A stretch of DNA of 64,000 bases from Scatophagus argus (lineage: Eukaryota > Chordata > Actinopteri > Scatophagidae), in assembly GCF_020382885.2 (NCBI RefSeq), contig NC_058498.1:19125001-19189000 (forward strand), in the 5' to 3' direction. Below are positions 27,770 through 41,900 of this stretch, in pieces. The notes under the pieces are model-generated. The model had not been told where the DNA came from and searched no databases. It saw nothing but the letters and a program-made list of their open reading frames with translations. Each line of letters opens with the position of its first letter. Positions within the stretch are counted from its first letter, which is position 1. The translations under genes and the position numbers were made by a program.

Positions 27770-28167
27770 GGACATTTAATTAATGCATAACACCAACTTC
27801 TTTAATGCTGCAGACCTTTTGGCATCATTACAAAGTTACATTGTGCAGACATCCTTTGTTCAAACCATCTGCAATTCTATTTGCTAAGCCCAGCCCTGCT
27901 TACCTAATGCTGCTCTGCCTGTAAGCTTTCCATTTTAGCACAGCTCATAAGGGGACAGATTTACCAAAAGCCTTGGACAAAAAGGCTTGTCATTTCTTTT
28001 TGTATTCAATTGAGTTTGTCAGCTGAAATAATGTAGTTGTATTTAATCGACTGCAGCAAGCTTTATGACTTGACTTGAAAATGCGAAAAGACTGAGTATA
28101 AACATAAATTTTCAAATTAAAAAAAGTTGACTGAGACCAATTCAATGATCCATCAAAAAGACCTTGA

Positions 28168-28173
28168 AATAAA
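28168..28173 (+). terminator. lama3 polyadenylation signal AATAAA
   Basis: A canonical AATAAA lies 399 bp after the lama3 stop codon, in an AT-rich 3' UTR. It is the first canonical hexamer I see downstream, so it is the likely cleavage signal. Confidence 0.6.
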
Positions 28174-28557
28174 GAAATTGTTTTGTATTGCAGTGCAGAA
28201 GGAGAGTGCAGTTAGTCTGAGTGTTATAAGGAACAATGTAAGATCGCTCAGATTATTACGTCATTTTAACATCACACAGTGAGCTTTCATATTTCAGCAG
28301 GCAGCAGAGGTTCCAGTTATACTTTTCTGTTTATGTTTTAACAGTGAATTTTAATAGTCAGTTGTACGATAACTTAAATTCAATCAATGTGCTTATCATG
28401 TGCAGATGATAGCCCCCTCCCTTAAAAAAACCAAACCAAACAAAAAAACAAGGTTGTGTAACATAGTGGTTTAGCTCACTATACTAGTAAATGTAAGATA
28501 GCTTACAATGGAATACACCTTTAATTAAATTAATTTAAATTTAAATAAACTGAATTG

Positions 28558-28872
28558 AGGGTGGCACGGTTAGCACTGTTGCCTAACAGCGAGGGGGTTC
28601 CAGGTTCAAATCCTTCTGTGTGGAGTTCTCCCTGTGCCTGTGTGGCTTTTCTCCGGCTTCCTCCCACAATCCCAAAAACATGCACATTAGGTTAATTGGC
28701 TACTCTACATTGCCTCTAGGTTTGAGTGTGTGCGTGAGTGGTTGTCTGTCTTTGTGTGTCAGCCCTGCAAATGACTGGCGACCAGTCCAGGGTTTACCCT
28801 GCCTCTCACACCTTAAGTCGGCAGGGATAGGCTCTGCCGACTTAAGGGACAGGCTATAGAAAATGGATGGAT
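28558..28872 (+). mobile_element. tRNA-derived SINE-like teleost repeat
   Basis: The element starts GGGTGGCACGGTTAGCACTG and carries an RNA polymerase III B-box-like GGTTCAAATCC at 28603-28613. It continues with TGTGGAGTTCTCCCTGTGCC and CAAAAACATGCACATTAGG, and ends GCTATAGAAAATGGATGGATG. This architecture is a very abundant fish repeat with a tRNA-like head. It sits between the convergent 3' ends of lama3 and osbpl1a. A short inverted block (CTTAAGTCGGCAG and CTGCCGACTTAAG) near 28813-28845 can form a hairpin. Confidence 0.7.
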
Positions 28873-29989
28873 GCTCATCTAGTAGCTACCTCTGGATGTT
28901 TCTTCATGGTACAAGATAACAGCAAGTAAAGCACAAATAAATTTAAATTAATTCACTAAATAGACTTATTAAAAAACAAAACAAACAAAAACAATTTAAA
29001 TCACAAACTGTACTTAGCCTCAGTTATGTTTTTAATTATTCCTGTATTCCTGTACTTTTCCATGCACAGCCTCATTCACATATCTTGTAACTGCCCTTTG
29101 GGCATGACACATTTGCTTTTATTTACTGCATATGACTGACACGTCCCATGTACTAGATTTTGAGAAAACAACTCTCCTTTACATACAGTACATATAAGTA
29201 TAGAAGATAAAATATTTTTCCACATTCCACAAAATGCCTCAAAAATCCTGTACGTTTTACATCATGTGACCTTTTAACCTCAACTCAAGATTGTTTCGTA
29301 GATTTTAGATTTTCAGCAAAAATATTAATAAAACTCCTCACAAACTCAATACTTGTGTTTACTTTATGAAATACTGTGCACAACAGACAGAATACAGTGA
29401 AGGAAAAAAAAGATCAAAATTAGTGCCAAACGATTCTTTGAAGTGAAACACTGATATAGAAAATATACTCTATGTTTCTGTGAGTGTGTATGTACAAGAC
29501 AAAAAACATGAGGAGAAATGATCCACATGAAACTCATAATAGCTGTGGTTTTGTGAGTTTAGAGTCCAAAAAAAATGTGAACGATGTGATGAGGTCAGTT
29601 AAGGTCGAATTTGTGTCAAGTATATACATGTACAGATATACATATACAGTCAAAACACTATTATGAGCATTAAAAAGACAACAACGCACTAAAATCATGA
29701 CCCCCTGTTCATCAACTCTCCACTGGGTTAAATCTTGTCTCACTGTAAACAAATGCTAAATTTCAAAGCACTGTCCAACAACTTTACATTTCCTGACATT
29801 TAAATATTGATTATTGACATTTTTATGTAGTTTTGATATCATAAAGTTGATTAATTAAGGCCACACAAGTCTACTGGTTGCATATCGCTTGTAGTTATTG
29901 TAGTTATTCCATTAAAAAACAGAGAAATTAATGCTGCTCTGTACTGAGGGCACTCTATGGTGCAAATGTCCCTGTGCAGGACATGTCCA
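28873..29989 (-). other. osbpl1a 3' flank / probable 3' UTR
   Basis: This AT-rich sequence lies downstream of the osbpl1a stop codon (minus strand). A minus-strand AATAAA (plus TTTATT at 29118-29123) would give a 3' UTR of about 870 nt. No other gene is visible. Confidence 0.4.
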
Positions 29990-32900
29990 TTAGTAAATGT
30001 CAGGCAGCTCACTGTACTTTCTGTCCCAGTATCCACCAGAAAAGAGCCAGTCCTGGGAGCTGGTGTGGGGGTTTTGCCCCTGCTGAAACCACCTGAAAAC
30101 ACAGCAGACACACATCAGCCTAAAGTTTAATCTTGTATCAAACCAGCATGTGCAGCAGCTACTATCAGGACTCAAACAAATCAGAGAAAGCCAGGGAGGA
30201 ATGTCAGGCATGCATATGGGTAATTTGCTATGAAGTGACATATTTTGTCATTGGAGGGAACTCACTCCAACGAAATTTGTTCTCTGCATTTAACCCACCC
30301 AAGTGACGTGCACACACACACAGCAAACCCGGGGCAGTGGGCGACCGCGTGCAGCGCCCGGGGAGCAGTGGGGGTTAGGTACCTTGCTCAAGGGTACCTC
30401 AGCCATGGACACCGGGACAGGGAATCGAACCAGCGATCCACCGGTTACGGGTCCGACACCCTAACCGCTGATCCACGACTGAGATTGGCTGTTTAGGTTT
30501 TCTACTTTTGACTAAAATTAACTTTATTCTGTTTTTATCTTTGTTGCATAAAAGTAAGGAATGAAATGATTTGGAGTAGGGCACTCCCATGGCATTTCAC
30601 TCATTTCATCAAGGGGCAAGAAATGGGGCTGTCATGCTGGTGGGAGGGAGAGCAGATTAATCTCTAAAACTGTGATTTTGTCATTGGTCAGAAGAAGAAA
30701 GAAATCAGAAGAAAATTACAGAGTCAAGGTTTAAATTTAGAGAATAAAAATTGTTTAGAAAACACTGAGACTGCAAGGACAAGGGATCATGTTGCACATT
30801 TCAGGCACATCATTCAGACAGCGCTAACCTTGGACCCAGGGCAGGACTCCTTAACATCAGAGAGAGGGAATGCAACAGAAAAACAAGACAGATGAAGGTA
30901 AACTGCAGATTTAGCTCCAGGATTTCACAGCAACAAAGTATGAAACAGTGTAGAAAGAGGTGATAAATATCACAGCATTAAAAACTGAAATAGTATATGT
31001 ATTTCATCACAATGTAAATTACAACCATGCAAGCTGAATTTAGCAAGTCAAACAGAGGATAAGCTGACCATGACAATGTTAAAGATAAACATACAGTATG
31101 GATCAGCATTTTGGGTGATACGCTTTAATATTTTCTTGAGATTGATACTTCTCTTCTGTCTGTATATGAAGCTACTCCCATTGGCTGGTTAGCGTAACTT
31201 TGCATGGAGGCTGAAAACAGGGAAACAGTTAGCCTGACACTCCCACTTGTCCGATCAGGCAAGTGGGTCAGAAATCTACTTGCCTGCAGTCAACTTTAAA
31301 TTGCCCCCGTATAAATTTTATCTATTAGCACTTATCAAATAACAACAAGGACTAAAGTTAACTGTCACATTTTATCTTATCCACCTTGCTCTCAGACTTG
31401 CTGCAAACTGCACAATAGTTGGAGATGCAATCACATCTTCTAATGCCGCCCAAATAAACTCCTGTTTACAGGATAACTGAAATGTCTGCTTGTGCTTCAC
31501 CTCCTTAATGTCTTTACCTGCCACCATTTTCTCACAAGTGTGTGTTTGGTGCTGCACCAATAAGTGGTGAAAAAGGTAAAAAAAAAAGTAAGAAGTGGTT
31601 AAATACACAACTAAATAAATAAATCAAAAATGGGAGTTCTAAACCAGGAAAAAAAGAATTTTGTCATATCTTTAAGAATATCATTATAGCAGAAACACCC
31701 TGAAATACTGTGATATTATTTTAGGACCATGTCACCCACCCCTACTGCATACATTAACTGATTACATGAAAGTCTAAGCAGCGAAGAGAGGAGAACACTT
31801 TCACTAACAGCCTCACCTCGTCTTCCACTCTTCATCAGATTTGGAGCGGTTTTTGCGAGCAGCTCTTTGTTTCTCCTCAAGCCTTTTCTTCTCCTCACTT
31901 GCAAGGTCTGTTGGAATAATGATATTGTGGAGTTTCAGGCTGCAGTGAGAGTGATTTTGTTTGTTTTGAGCTCCAGTATGACACCAACAATCATTACCAA
32001 TGTCACCATTCTCCATGGCTCGTATGTCCGGTCTTAGCCTGCAGTCAGTCTGAGGAATGACCCCCTCCATCTCCTTATGCAGCTCGTTAAGCTGCATTGC
32101 AAAGGTCGTGAAGCTGTACATCTGCAGTTAGAGAAAAGATTCATTCTGTATTTTAGAACATTACAAACTCAAAACACATCCTGATTTTGAGTCTACTTGC
32201 TGCTGAAAGCGAGTAATCGGTCAGACCTGGGCAGAGTTGGCTGGTCTGGGTGCGATTCTCCACAGCAACTGGCTGCCAGGAATCACCTCCACAGTGTCTG
32301 CAGCTGGAGAAGGAGCCTCATCCTGACCCTCACTGCAACCCTGAACACCAGAAACCAAAAGTATGCTGCTCTGAAAAGTCTACATATTAATGATGTTCTC
32401 TGCATTACTAAAATCATTTTATATGACTCTGTGCCTTTGACCGTGAAAAACTTTGAGATTTTACATCAAATCAGTCATCAAATTGCATTATGCACATCCT
32501 GAATCACAGTAACAAACTGATTTGATTTCCTGCTGTTCAGTAGGAAACTCTTCACACTGTTTTACTGACTTTTTTGTCCTCTGCCCCCTTCTTATTGTTT
32601 TTCTTATGCGCTTCGAAGGCAGCAGGGTCAATGACATACAGGCACTCTGTCCACTTCCCATAGAGAGCACACTGCTTCTTTTTACTGAGGAAAACACACA
32701 TACACATAAACACCAGATTATGATTTCAGTCAGACAGAGAAAAACATCCTGCTGCATGAGCTAAGGATGGCTAACAAAAGCTTTCTTGAAACTTCAGCCA
32801 AGTGAAACATTTTCAGTTAAAAAAAAGTCCAGAGTCACAGGCGAGTATGAAGGCTCGTGTGCTGTCATTTATGTTCATCTGTTTTTTCTGTCTTTATCCC

Positions 32901-35900
32901 CCATCTCTTAACTTTTATTTCGCATTAAAGACCATGTCTGGTACAATGTACAATGGCTCGTACACACAATCATTAACTGTGTGAGCTGTTAATAAATCAT
33001 TTGCAAGATGATTTGATTTTGTAATGTGTTCTGAGGTCACATTTAAGTTAGAAATGTGCTCAGAGGAATGCACATTGGAAATCCACTTAACTTTGTAGAT
33101 CCTGATTTACAAATGAAGCATATTTAAACAGCTTACTGAAATTCCAAGGAATACGAACTGTGACATTCATGAAATCCAAGGGTGCTGGTTGCAGTATGCA
33201 AAAAGCGTTCACTATTTCCCCCAGCATTCAAGACAAGAATAGTAAGTCTTTGTAGCAAAGATAACTCTACTTAAATTACTTCTGATTGTCATGCATCAGT
33301 ATAAGCCATACCTTTTATCCAGAATATACCCTTCAACCTTGTGCAGTTCCTTTCCAAAAAGGCCACATGGCTTGAAATTGAGGAAGCACCTTTCACCAGT
33401 TCTAGGAGAAAAAAAAGAGGAAAAACAGGATATTATCCTCTCACTCTCTGCTGGCTGAATCATGCAGGACTTCCTTATCTGCTCTATTTCCTCCTTGATG
33501 ATCAAACTTCCTCAAAATATTTACATTGACAGTGTCAGACTTGTCTATTTGACGGATATGCAAAACTTAATGTTCTAATCATTATATAAATGTAACATAC
33601 ATGCATGTAAACATAAATGGTACCCAATATATATATACAAACATTACAGTCGGTGTGTAATTCTTTTGTTCTCTTACCTGTGATTGATCACCTCCACATT
33701 TCCATACTGCTCAATCCACAGCTGGCCCACAATGATGTTGTGAACACAACAAGTGGGATTTGTCCATGTGTAGGCTTCGCCGTGCCTGAAGACAAAACAA
33801 TGACTTTAAGGGGAACATCACCGATTTTACTTATCAGCTTGAGGCAAGAGGCTCAAGGCTGGGACACAGCTGGTCAAGTTGCATTGTAAGTAATGTAGGC
33901 ACCATGTTTTGACAAGAACAAGCAATGTGTGGAATAAAAAGATAACATTTATGGTTTTAACGCACTGATTTCCAACAATATTATTGGAGTGCAGTGCTAA
34001 ATCAGTGGAGAATGCACACAAATTAATAGACCAAAGACACAGAGGAGTTCTTTGTTCTTAGTGCAAGCACAGTCACAGCTCTTCCCAATCAAATTTATTT
34101 GTCTTTTTAAGAAGAGGAACAGTTGATTGATTTTTCAAAAGAAAATATTATATTAAAAAAATACAATTAATGGTTTTTTAATCAGCTAAGAAGTTCTCAC
34201 TTGGGCAGCTCCAGCGTGATGACACCTTTCGGCTCTGCTTCCACGCTCTTGCCCCAGAACTTGAGTTTGGGATAGATGGATCCGTGAAAGACAAAATCTT
34301 GCTTCAGGCCCTCAGCATGGAAGGTGCTGACCGGAGGGTGGTGGCTCACCTGCTCTGATATGAGCCGGAAACCCAGATCCTCTCTGCGACAAACAGAGAG
34401 GCAGCAAGCATCATAGCTGTGACATATTAGGTAATGTATTTAGTACGCATCAGGGTCAAATGTGTGCTGTATGATCCCGCTTACCTGACCAGCTCATAAG
34501 TCTCTCCTAGCAGTGGGTTGAAGGGTTTACCTGTCCGCTCCCACTGCGAGGCCACAGCCGACACAGCAAATGCAGCCACACACTGCCAACAGCAGAAAAA
34601 CACACATTCCAGATCATACAGGTTAGACTCAAAAGCAAAGGTATAAGTCAGTTAAAACATAGCTTTATATGAGAAATTTGCAGGATGTTACACAGCACAC
34701 TACCTTCATCCTCTCAATAGAGTCTGCAGACGTGTTGGCCTGATGGATGAGGTAAGTGTGCTCCATGTACTCTGTCAGACGCTGCAAGAAGCTGAGTGGC
34801 TCATTGAAAATCACTGGCATTGTAATTTTGGAGAGCTCCTAAAAAGACATTCAGATTAACTGAGGGACGAGGTTTCATTCACATTCACACAGCAGTCCTA
34901 TGAAAGTGTAATATTCATGTTAAGAGTAGAAAAGGCCAAGGGAATGCTGGCCTTCTTCAACTCAAGTATACACACATAATTTTATATCACTTTGGACAAA
35001 ACTGTCTGCAAAAAGAGTAAATGTAAATGTAGCGTTGTATCAAACGTATCCCTCTCTGGTTCTGTGGAGCAAAGACTTAGATTAAGATTAAGATTAAGAA
35101 GATTAACAAGAATAAGGGTTATTTTTAAAGCTTTAATGCTGTGCTTTACTGTACATTGCAGCCTTTAACTAATTGCTAATGTTAGTAGTGCTTATAAGAC
35201 AATGCTAACATATTTCTGTTAAGCAGGTATAATACCGTGTTTACGATTCAAATATCTTTTTTTTTTTTTTGCCATTTGAGGGCAGTGGAAAGGGTGGAAA
35301 CAAACCGTAAACTAAACACTGAGACATCATGATTGATATTGTAAATTTGTTAGCTAACAGTAGGCACTTTACACATCCAGTAGTTTTAGAGAAACATTAT
35401 CATTCATTTCGAGCTGTGCTTCTGGTCTCCGGATGAATGAAGGTCCAATATTCACCCTCTAAAAATCCATGCGGCATGCTATGGCTGAAAATGAGAGAGA
35501 TGAGCAGCCAGACACCTCAGTGGTGCACTAAAACTCATGTAGCCAAGGGGGAACTGCAGATTCAGGGGACAATTTTCTATAAGTTTATACCCATGAGTTC
35601 CACCTTACAAAAAATACTGACTGCAGCTGCATATGTGGTCATGAAGAGGACACATTAACTTTTGACTTGATATTGTTGGATAAAAAGTCATGGAAACACC
35701 ACAGTTATTAAAACGAACCCTGAGGGACATATGAGTGTTTATACCTAACTTCATGGCAATTTATTTTGAAGTTTCCGTCAAAATCACAAATGTCAACCTG
35801 GTGGTAGAGCTAGAGGAAAAGTAAGAGAATCACCAAGGTTATCTGGATTCATCCTCTGGTTGACCGACCGACTGACTCAATAACCAACACTGCTGGCATA

Positions 35901-38900
35901 GCTAATAAAAAACGATATATGAATAACATTCTCACCATCCCAATGCAGTTTCTCAGGATACTCCAAATACTGAAGTCATTTCTTGAAAACATTGGTGCAG
36001 GTAGGCTGGTTCTGAAACAACACACACAAGCAAACAATTGCAATGCTTCTGTTAGGTGTGTATGATGCAACGACTTGTGCAAGTTTCATGAGAATCAACA
36101 CACCAGACACAACAGCCATAGGCGTCATAATCTATTTGAGTGAATGTAGTCAACGAAAGACTGTAATGTATTGTCTTACACACTGGAGCAAAGCCCAGAG
36201 AGACAATCAACACCGGTATCAAAGATGACAGGCAGCCTTGGGAATTTTCCATCTTCAAGTATATATACTTGATACTAACAAGTAATATACTTAAAATCAC
36301 AAGAATATAGCAACTTTCATATGATAATAACTGAATTTAAAAACAAATCAAATAGTAAACTCCAAAAGCTGACTGGAGGGACCGGACAACTTTGAATCAA
36401 TCTGTAGACTGATTACTGCATCGCACTGTGACCTTATCAATATTTAAAAGCCCCAACACAGAGCTCAGTTCTTTCAATACAACTCTTTCTTTTTCCTTTG
36501 CCAGACAGGGCCTGACTCTGAATTATTCACAGTATGAAGTGGAAAGACCTGAGGGAGGACATGAAAATTAAAAACAAAGAATTGAGAAAACAGTGAGAGC
36601 CGGGTGGGGAATTAAACAACCTGACATTAATATCTAGGATACGGTCCAGCAAGAATAAAACAGCAACTATAACAGTCTGACATGAGGAGAAGGGCCCTTT
36701 GTTGAGGTTGTCCATCTTTTGATGAATGGTGGATAAAAGCATGTCAGTAGTCCATTTAGGAAATGGTGGGTGCATACAGCACTGCCGACCTATGCTTTGT
36801 GATCCCGTTGGGTTGAGTCTGGTCCTCGTCTCCATGGTGATCCTCCTGCAACATACTGGAGGGGCTGCTGCAAGGGATGCTTAACATGACAGAGCCTTCG
36901 TCCTCCTCCTCGTCCTCCTCAGAGGAATGGCTGGCCACTGTCTCAAAGCCACTCAGGGAGAGCTCTGAATCTGATTCTGACAGAGATGGACACATGAAGA
37001 CAATTCAGTGTGACCACAAAATGCTCACAAAGCTCTAGTCACCGTTCATTTAGTATTCAATAATTAGTAGAAGAATATTATTTATTGTAGGACATTTTTT
37101 AAAAGAGGAATATAATCAAATTAACTTCATCCAGTACCTGTGGATATCTTTTATAGTGTGATGAGAAAGCCATGAGAACAGATATATTTTCAAATCAAAT
37201 GGGTGGGTATATCAGGCAATGTTAGATTAATCAACATATTTCATATTCATTTCTGTATTTAGCATACTGTCTGATGAATAACTAAATAAGAAAAAACTTC
37301 AGTTCAGAAAAGCCTAAGATACATGTCGGAGGCCATGTAGAAACAGTGTTGTTGTTACTCAGTTTGTCCACCAGAGGGCAGTGATAAGTTTATTTTTATA
37401 CTGTTAGATGTGCTATTTAGAACACATTTTGGTCACAATTTTTGACACAAAAAAATCTTTATGAAAAATTTTTGTTTTGATAATGTTTTCTTGTGGAAAG
37501 TTAATATCCTCACTATAATGAAATCAGATTTCTTTAACTCTCCAACACATCAAAACTGTGTAGATCACAATAAAAATAGTGAATGGTAAGCTGCTTTGGA
37601 TAACTCTGTTAGCTACATAAATGTGTTGTAAAGTTTTGTAATGAACAATGCTATTCATGACATATTTCAGATTCACTGGAATTTAAGTGAATAATTAGGT
37701 TAGAGACCATGTAAGATGTCATGTGTCTGTGTTAAAAAGTGGCTGAGAATGATCATGCATGCAATGTTTTCTTTGCATGCTATCAGCACAAAATCGCAAG
37801 TTAATTATTTTGTTATCACAAGAAAACAAAAGGTCGTTTCCTTGTATTCATCAGAGATCAGAGTGCCCTGCCAGCATGCATAGCAGTCAACTGTAGCTCA
37901 TTTATGCTGAAAATGTCCGATGGAAGAGGACCCACTATTGACACAACAGACTGTACTTCAGTCAAGCTTTAACACGGGCAGCAACTGCATCGTGTCTTAC
38001 TGATAACATTCAGTTCAGTGGGATTCCAACCCACGGCATCAAAATGACTGCAGCCCCAGCACCAGACCACACTACAGCACAGGTACACTTCAGTGATCCT
38101 GATGAGACTGTTTATTTTCTGATAAATCTGATAAATGACTAATTTTCTTGAAATGTCAAGAAATTGGCCTTTGGTTTTTTTTTAAGACAACAAGATAAAC
38201 TAATCCTTTATCATGAGAAAACAAGCCTTATTATCGAAAGCTAAACTGTGATTAACATGTGATTTTGAGATTTTCTAAACCATCAAGACTGTTTGTGTTA
38301 AAAAAATACTCTTAGATGATATGTTGCTATCAGATTTTTTTTGAACTGCCAAACATCAACAGACCAATAATAAAGTGGTATCAAGTGTCAGGCTGTAATG
38401 ACAGGACTGCATAACAAATTAGTCACTGAACAATCATTATCATATTCATGTCACGTTTGCTATTCATCACAATAGTAATGACAACAAATTTTCAGCTTAA
38501 TTAGTATTAGAAAAACATGTTGATTCTATTAATATCTTAAGTACACTATTACCATCATTCAATTGGTATTTTTTGCTTTTGCACTCATGTTATATGATTA
38601 GAATTTCATTTATTGAGAACTGCTATATCAATGAAGAAGAAAACAATATATCACAAACATCACTATCAAAACATACATCATGCTCTAAACCAGTGAATGC
38701 AGATCCCTTATGCAGCTCTAGCATTTCATGTTCATGTCAGCCTTGACACATCCAAGTTCCAAACTTCTCTTCAGCTACAGAACTGGTGATTTAAGGTGCT
38801 AAGATTTTGTTGTCATTGACGAAGTTTAAATAAACAGAACTAAAAACAAGCACAAACTTTTGTGAAATTTTCAGTTTTGTAACCATTTTTGAAAAAGGCC

Positions 38901-41900
38901 TCAGTCATGCCGATTTTCTTTATGTTACGACACCAAGCAGCTTTTCCACACCAAAGGCACTCGTTCATGTGAAAAGGCTTCGGTTATTTCAACACAACCA
39001 GGCAACATTTGCTCTTACGTCACGCCTGAGGAGCAGTAAAACATACTGAAGACATTCAGCGGCAGGTAAAAGTATTCCAGTGTCCTATTGGTAAATGACA
39101 GAGTAGTGAGTGTGAGCGGTAGCTTGTCACAGAATCTCCTGAGCGTGCGTGATCACTTGTCAACTCACCGGACACAGCGTCGTGGAACTCATCTTCACTG
39201 AGGGCGCTCGGCAGTGAGGATCCCTTGACGACGGATTGCTCAAGTTCGTGGTGCTCCGTTGCGAGAGTCTGCAGCGCTTCAGAGAGGATCTTATTCTTCC
39301 CTACCTCCTGCTCCAATTTCAGACTGCGCACCTGAGCTCACCACACACAAACACAAACAAACACACAAGCACACACACAGAAAGAAAGAGACTAATCACT
39401 CACATACTGTATACACTAACATTCTATCTTCCACCGAGACAACCAAGTGTTTTCACAGCCTCCAGAATTTTATTCAGTCTGTCATAACAAACAGAAACGT
39501 GTGTGACTATCAGACCAGCTGTGATGGCAGTGGGTCTGCAAATAAGCAGCCTGTTGACTGACTGATCCTCTCCAGCACTATCCACTCAGCATAGGACCCA
39601 GACAGACAGAGACAAAGCTAACAGGGGCGAGCCATGTTTATCTGTAATGCAGGACAGCTGCCTTGACGCTGGCTTCTCAAATGGCCTTGCGGAGAACATA
39701 ATTCCTGTGGAGGACAGTGGATCAAATGACAGGTAATGGACTCAGGTATAAACCATCAACCAAGCCCCCCCTTTTTACAGAAGGCACGGGGGTTGATAAT
39801 ATGAAGATGTGTTCACTTTTTAAGATGAAAATCTTAACTTCATTGTTTCCATTGATAGTCTAACAATGTGTAAATACAAAGTATGGGGACCACAAAAGAG
39901 GCAGTGTTTTGTTTTGGATTGTCAGAGAAACATTCACAAGATATTAACCAGGACCCGGGTTTAAGTGCTGTATAATGACAGAGTGTAGTTCACTCGCCAT
40001 CCCTGTAATATAGTGAACTTTAAAGAGGAAATTCCTGCTGCTTGACCCGCACACAGGTGGTGCAAACCAGCGCTGCAGGAGCTGGAAGTGATTATCTATC
40101 CTTCACGGGGGAAATGAAACCATGCTGCTTTATTCAGACTTCATACTATCATGTGCAGACCGAGACATACAGTGCATGTTTGAGTTATCCCTATTGAGAC
40201 CAGGCCTATTCATGGTGACAGCTCTGAGATCCTGTGAGCCTTTTATCGTGCGCTCTGCCACTGCAGATCGCTGTTCAAAAGGCTGCACAGCTGAGCGATT
40301 GAGGCCTGGCACAGGTGTAAGCCCTGAAAGCATTGGACTCGCTGTTAAACTGAGAACATTCAAATGGTTTTTGGCAGCCTTTGGGTACACACGCCATGCT
40401 GTCCCTTCTTCAGATCCCAGAGAAATTCAACTATCTTGTTCATAGGTCAAAGCTGTGTTACTAGCATGAGTGTGTGGACAACACAAAAAACACATCTGAA
40501 TTGATTTTTACCAGTATTCTCGGATTTCAGTGATTCAAGCATTGGTCTTCAATAATTTTATCCACATTAGTATGCAGATTTCTTGTTTTAGCTGAGGAAT
40601 ATGACGCTCGTCAGACAGGAAAGCGTCAGAGAACTCTGTTCGTTGTGAAATCTTGCCAGGGTGAACGCATCTTAATTCACATACTCAACGACACAAGTGT
40701 GCATTCATCGCTGCAACTGCTGCAGTGCAAGAAAATCAGCAGCACTACTACACACCTGTTTAAACAATCAACAGAGAGTAGACAGTGACAAAGAGTAAAA
40801 CTGAAGACGCTCTTAGATCTCTAGTGTTGGTTTAAGATTTGTGTCACTGTGTGTAATTTCTATAAAACTTGAGAGAGGAGATTAGGATTACAATGAAAAT
40901 CTGATATACATCATATCATCATTGAGTCCCCTTGTTAAAGCAGCTCTGAGCATTAGCAGTATTAGCAGCAATATCAAGATATATAAGACGAAATAAATAT
41001 GCCCAAGAATTGGTCACATTGTTTATATTGTGGGAGGCCATTCCACACAATGTTGAATATAGAGTTGCGGGTGACTCTGGGCCTCTCTAACTATAAAACA
41101 TTTCTTAACTTTCATTTTTAATTCTTCAAATTAACATTTAAACACATAATAAAGACTACAACAATGTATAAAATCTGCTAAATATGATTCTGTAGGTTAC
41201 ACATACATTAATTCATTATTATGACACAACAGGCATTTTATAAATATGCAAGAATTTAGTTTATAAATATCTTTTCTAAACATTTAGAATGGAGTCCCCA
41301 CAATCCAGCTTTATGTAATGCAGATGCAGTTGCTGTCTAATTTCATAGCCACAAATTCATTTCCCATTGAGACTAGAAGTACTTAGAAAGCAACGCAGGT
41401 AAGAGAGGTAAGAGATGTATTGGTAAACACAATCCACAGGAAAAAGCACAAACATGATAGAGGATATTGTTTCATTTATGTATGGGATACCACTCACCAT
41501 TTGTGATAAACCGTTGCAGGCAAATAATAAGCTTTCTTGGCATTAAAAGTGTCATAATCAACCAGATGCATCATTTGCCTTCCCCAGAGTATCAGTCATT
41601 TCTGTTTCAGTAATGAAAACACCCAGTCAAAATTGGTTTCCAAAATCCAGAATTGAAATTCTGGCACCCTGTTTTTGCACGCAAAGGATGAATTCATATT
41701 AATTAGGTGAACATGCAACTTTTCCTCTAGTGCCATCATGAGGTTTATTAGTGAAATGTTGAGATGAGTGTTGGGTTGATCGGATCATGTCCTCACAGGC
41801 TGAATCGCAATAACTTTGGTGATCCTCTAAGTTTTAATGTTGCGCCATCATCAATTTCACCATTTACCAGTTGAGTATAAATTACTATAAGTGTTACGTT

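Noticed and set aside
28558-30482. Possible tRNA genes from polymerase III B boxes at 28603 and 30421
   Set aside because: Both boxes belong to SINE heads, and neither region folds into a recognisable tRNA with acceptor stem and anticodon arm.
36977-39168. First exon of the short ORP1S isoform
   Set aside because: The isoform is expected from vertebrate biology, but I found no convincing ATG exon with a suitable donor and did not want to guess.
40122-40445. 107-codon plus-strand frame and its minus-strand partner in an osbpl1a intron
   Set aside because: Both strands are open over the same GC-richer stretch, and neither product resembles a known domain or has splice-site support.
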